A stretch of 8,629 bases of DNA from CAYWNK01 sp047639615 (GTDB lineage: Bacteria; Planctomycetota; UBA1135; GCA-002686595), in contig JBLIOL010000243.1 in assembly GCA_047639615.1 (NCBI GenBank), forward strand, positions 1 through 8,629, written 5' to 3'. Below, one piece after another: positions 7,183 to 8,629 of the stretch. Every line of letters begins with the position of its first letter. The stretch's first letter is position 1. Below the pieces are notes generated by a model, which was not told the DNA's origin, ran no database searches, and was given only the letters and a program-made list of their open reading frames with translations. The translations under genes and the position numbers were made by a program.

Positions 7183-7211
7183 GCAGCCAAAAGTGGCTGC
7201 CTGCTAGGCAG
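7183..7211. repeat. Two overlapping hairpins beside the tRNA 3' end
   Basis: GCAGCCA (7183-7189) pairs perfectly with TGGCTGC (7194-7200) around AAAG. CTGCCT (7197-7202) pairs perfectly with AGGCAG (7206-7211) around GCT. The stems share 7197-7200, so both cannot form at once. Read leftwards from the tRNA, the second stem is followed a few bases later by a TTTT, so a weak terminator of tRNA transcription is possible. The flanks at 7055-7182 and 7212-7250 hold no recognisable gene. Confidence 0.4.
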
Positions 7212-7250
7212 GAAGCGCGATCTCGCCGCTTGTTACTGCTTAGTGCAAGG

Positions 7251-7338
7251 TGGCGGAGGTGGAGGGATTTGAACCCCCGGTGAGTTGCCCCACGTCGGTT
7301 TTCAAAACCGGTGCATTAAGCCGCTCTGCCACACCTCC
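7251..7338 (-). tRNA. tRNA-Ser, anticodon UGA
   Basis: Read on the minus strand, the acceptor GGAGGTG (7338-7332) pairs with CACCTCC (7261-7255). The discriminator G and an encoded CCA (7253-7251) follow. The anticodon loop is TTTGAAA, giving TGA, which reads UCA serine codons. A long variable arm (GTGGG, loop GCAA, CTCAC) marks a class II tRNA, as expected for serine. The T loop is TTCAAAT. The outermost anticodon-stem pair looks like a C-A mismatch; everything else is standard. The 3' end faces the integrase remnant, so this gene is the likely integration site of an island lying to the left. I saw no second copy of its 3' end within the window. Confidence 0.96.
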
Positions 7339-7469
7339 GTCCGGCGGGAGCATAGCAGAGTGGGGGGGGCTTGCGAGGACTGTTTGTGGGTGAGGGGGAA
7401 GTGGGGGAGGTTGAGGGGGGGCCCTGCTTGCCGGTTTGGGGCTGAGCGGGCACTCTCGGGGCCGTGAGC
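7339..7469. promoter_or_regulatory. G-rich divergent intergenic region with a G-quadruplex motif (7388-7421)
   Basis: This region lies between tRNA-Ser (leftward) and recG (rightward) and should hold both promoters. The plus strand has a run of eight G at 7362-7369, then four G-tracts of 3, 5, 5 and 7 at 7388-7421 with loops TGA, AAGT and AGGTTGA. That satisfies the usual G3+N1-7 quadruplex pattern. On the minus strand, TATGCT at 7355-7350 is a passable -10 element for the tRNA, but no clear -35 accompanies it. No Shine-Dalgarno precedes the recG ATG. Confidence 0.5.
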
Positions 7470-8629
7470 ATGCCCGATATGAAGGAGGACCCCCTCGGTG
7501 AGTTGACCTCCTTGCCGGGGATTGGGCCGGCTAAGGCCAAGAGCTTGGAGCGGGCTGGGATTTCGAATGTGCGCGATCTGCTCTTTCATCTGCCGCGGCG
7601 GCTGAGGATTTGGCCGGAGGTGGAGCCTATGGGGCGCGCCTGCAGGAAGCTGGGCGAGGAGGTGCGCGTGGTGGGCGAGGTGCGCGGGACGCGACTGGTG
7701 CGTATGCCCGGCAAGCGGACCTTGCTGCGCATGGTGGTGGCTGATGAGAGCGGCTCGATTACGGCGGCTTGGTACAACCAACCTTGGATGGCCGATGCGG
7801 CGCAGCGCGGGCAGAAGGTGGAACTGTTCGGGCGCTTGGTGGATCTGCAGGGAGCTGCGATTGAGGCGCCGCGCATTGGGCGCGAGGAGAAGCCACTGCC
7901 CGAGCCCGGAACCTTGGAGCCGGTCTATGCGGCACCCAAGGGTGTCTCGGATGACACGCTGGCCAGGCTGTGCGCGAACGCGGCGGGGCGTTGGGCACAG
8001 TACATTAAGGAACCGATTCCGAGCGACGTGCTGGCGCGGCACGATTTGCCCGACTTGGCCACGGCGGTGCGCGCGGCGCATGTGCCGGCTAGTGCAGCCG
8101 CCTTTGAGGCGGCGCGGCGGCGACTGGCTTTGGAACCGCTATTGGCCGTGCAGGCCAACTTGCACGCGCGCGAGGGCGATGCGCAAGCGGGGCGCGGGCG
8201 GGCGCGGGCGGCGCGGCTCGCGGAGTCTGTGCATCAGGAGATCCTTGGGCGCTTTCCCTATGAGTTGACGCAGGGGCAGAAGACCGTGGTTAGCGAGCTA
8301 CGGCGGGATTTGGAGCGTTTGGTGCCCATGCGGCGCTTGCTGCAAGGTGACGTGGGCACGGGTAAGACAGCGCTGGCCTTGTACGCGGCCATGATGGTCG
8401 TGGAAGCCGGCGGACAGGTGGCTATCATGGCACCGACAGAGGTGCTGGCGGAGCAGCATGCTTATGGCTCGGCCAAGCTGCTGCAGTCGGTGGGCATCGA
8501 GTCGGTGCTGCTGAGCGGCGGGCGCAGCAAGGGCGAGCGGCGCAGGTCGGAGGAGCTACTGGCCAGCGGTCAGGCCTCGGTCGCTTTTGGAACGCATGCG
8601 CTCTTTAGCGAGGGCGTGAAGTTCCGGCA
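7470..8629 (+). CDS. recG: ATP-dependent DNA helicase RecG, N-terminal 386 codons (runs off the right edge)
   Basis: RecG remodels stalled replication forks and branch-migrates Holliday junctions. The open frame starts LTSLPGIGPAKAKSLERAGI, the usual N-terminal helix-hairpin-helix-like segment, followed by DLLFHLPRR. An OB-fold wedge domain covers about residues 60-150 (ADESGSITAAWYNQPW, FGRLVDLQG), and PVYAAPKGVSDDTL follows. The helicase domain opens with FPYELTQGQ and LLQGDVGTGKT; the Walker A Lys is residue 299. Motif Ia is seen as MAPTEVLAEQHA, and GTHALFSEGVKF follows. The DExx box and second helicase domain lie beyond the edge. E. coli RecG has 693 residues, so a little over half is present. 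I took ATG 7470; ATG 7479 is an alternative, and AAGGAGG lies inside the gene at 7482-7488. Base use is markedly more G-rich on the coding strand than in the glycosyltransferase and radical SAM genes, as expected if recG is resident chromosome and those were acquired. Confidence 0.95.
   Translation, partial: MPDMKEDPLGELTSLPGIGPAKAKSLERAGISNVRDLLFHLPRRLRIWPEVEPMGRACRKLGEEVRVVGEVRGTRLVRMPGKRTLLRMVVADESGSITAAWYNQPWMADAAQRGQKVELFGRLVDLQGAAIEAPRIGREEKPLPEPGTLEPVYAAPKGVSDDTLARLCANAAGRWAQYIKEPIPSDVLARHDLPDLATAVRAAHVPASAAAFEAARRRLALEPLLAVQANLHAREGDAQAGRGRARAARLAESVHQEILGRFPYELTQGQKTVVSELRRDLERLVPMRRLLQGDVGTGKTALALYAAMMVVEAGGQVAIMAPTEVLAEQHAYGSAKLLQSVGIESVLLSGGRSKGERRRSEELLASGQASVAFGTHALFSEGVKFR

Noticed and set aside
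7078..7272. A 64-residue plus-strand open frame between the integrase remnant and the tRNA
   Set aside because: It ends inside the tRNA gene on the opposite strand and has a Gly-rich chance composition. At most its first residues are a frameshifted integrase tail, which I could not confirm.
7302..8081. A 259-residue open frame on the minus strand across the tRNA and recG
   Set aside because: It is the antisense shadow of recG in high-GC DNA and overlaps the tRNA. Its product is rich in Arg, His, Pro and Gln with no domain pattern, while the plus-strand frame is clearly RecG.
1..8629. CRISPR array, toxin-antitoxin pair or known anti-phage system
   Set aside because: There are no regularly spaced repeats and no nuclease, toxin or defence motifs in any recognised gene.

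Overview
The window looks like high-GC bacterial chromosome, probably Planctomycetota. The best clue is a degraded gene tail at 6202-6505. Its Asn-Pro-Gly-Gly-Ser ... Leu-Cys-Leu ... Gly-Ala-Ile-Gly and Thr-Trp-Asn-Phe-Gln ... Thr-Ser-Asn-Phe-Thr-Asp motifs are, as I recall, typical of secreted surface proteins of marine planctomycetes. Weak or absent Shine-Dalgarno sequences also fit that phylum. The assignment is an inference from remembered family patterns, not from a search.

Layout, left to right. (1) Positions 1-154, minus strand: the start of a small CxxC...CxxC zinc-ribbon protein that runs off the left edge. (2) 322-666: a remnant of a different zinc-ribbon protein family. (3) 667-1207: no recognisable gene, but three clean inverted repeats. 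(4) 1208-4690: one 1160-residue open frame holding three consecutive GT4/GT-B glycosyltransferase modules, with no stop between them. (5) 4726-6201: a cobalamin-binding-domain radical SAM protein, 35 bases downstream on the same strand. (6) 6202-6505: the frameshifted tail of the secreted protein. (7) 6635-7054: the C-terminal half of a tyrosine recombinase, with a stop codon inside. (8) 7251-7338, minus strand: tRNA-Ser(UGA) with encoded CCA. (9) 7339-7469: a G-rich divergent intergenic region. (10) 7470 to the right edge: the first 386 codons of recG.

The tRNA-Ser gene has its 3' end facing left, towards a decayed integrase about 200 bases away. That is the usual architecture of a tRNA-anchored genomic island border. 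RecG and the tRNA would then be core chromosome, and everything left of about 7250 would be accessory DNA. The two intact accessory genes probably form a small operon for making or decorating a surface glycan or glycolipid. The three GT4 modules could add successive sugars, and the B12/radical SAM enzyme could modify the sugar, the lipid carrier or a related metabolite. The substrates cannot be read from the sequence. The pairing of a three-module glycosyltransferase with a radical SAM enzyme whose cysteine motif is CX4CX2C is the most unusual content of the window.
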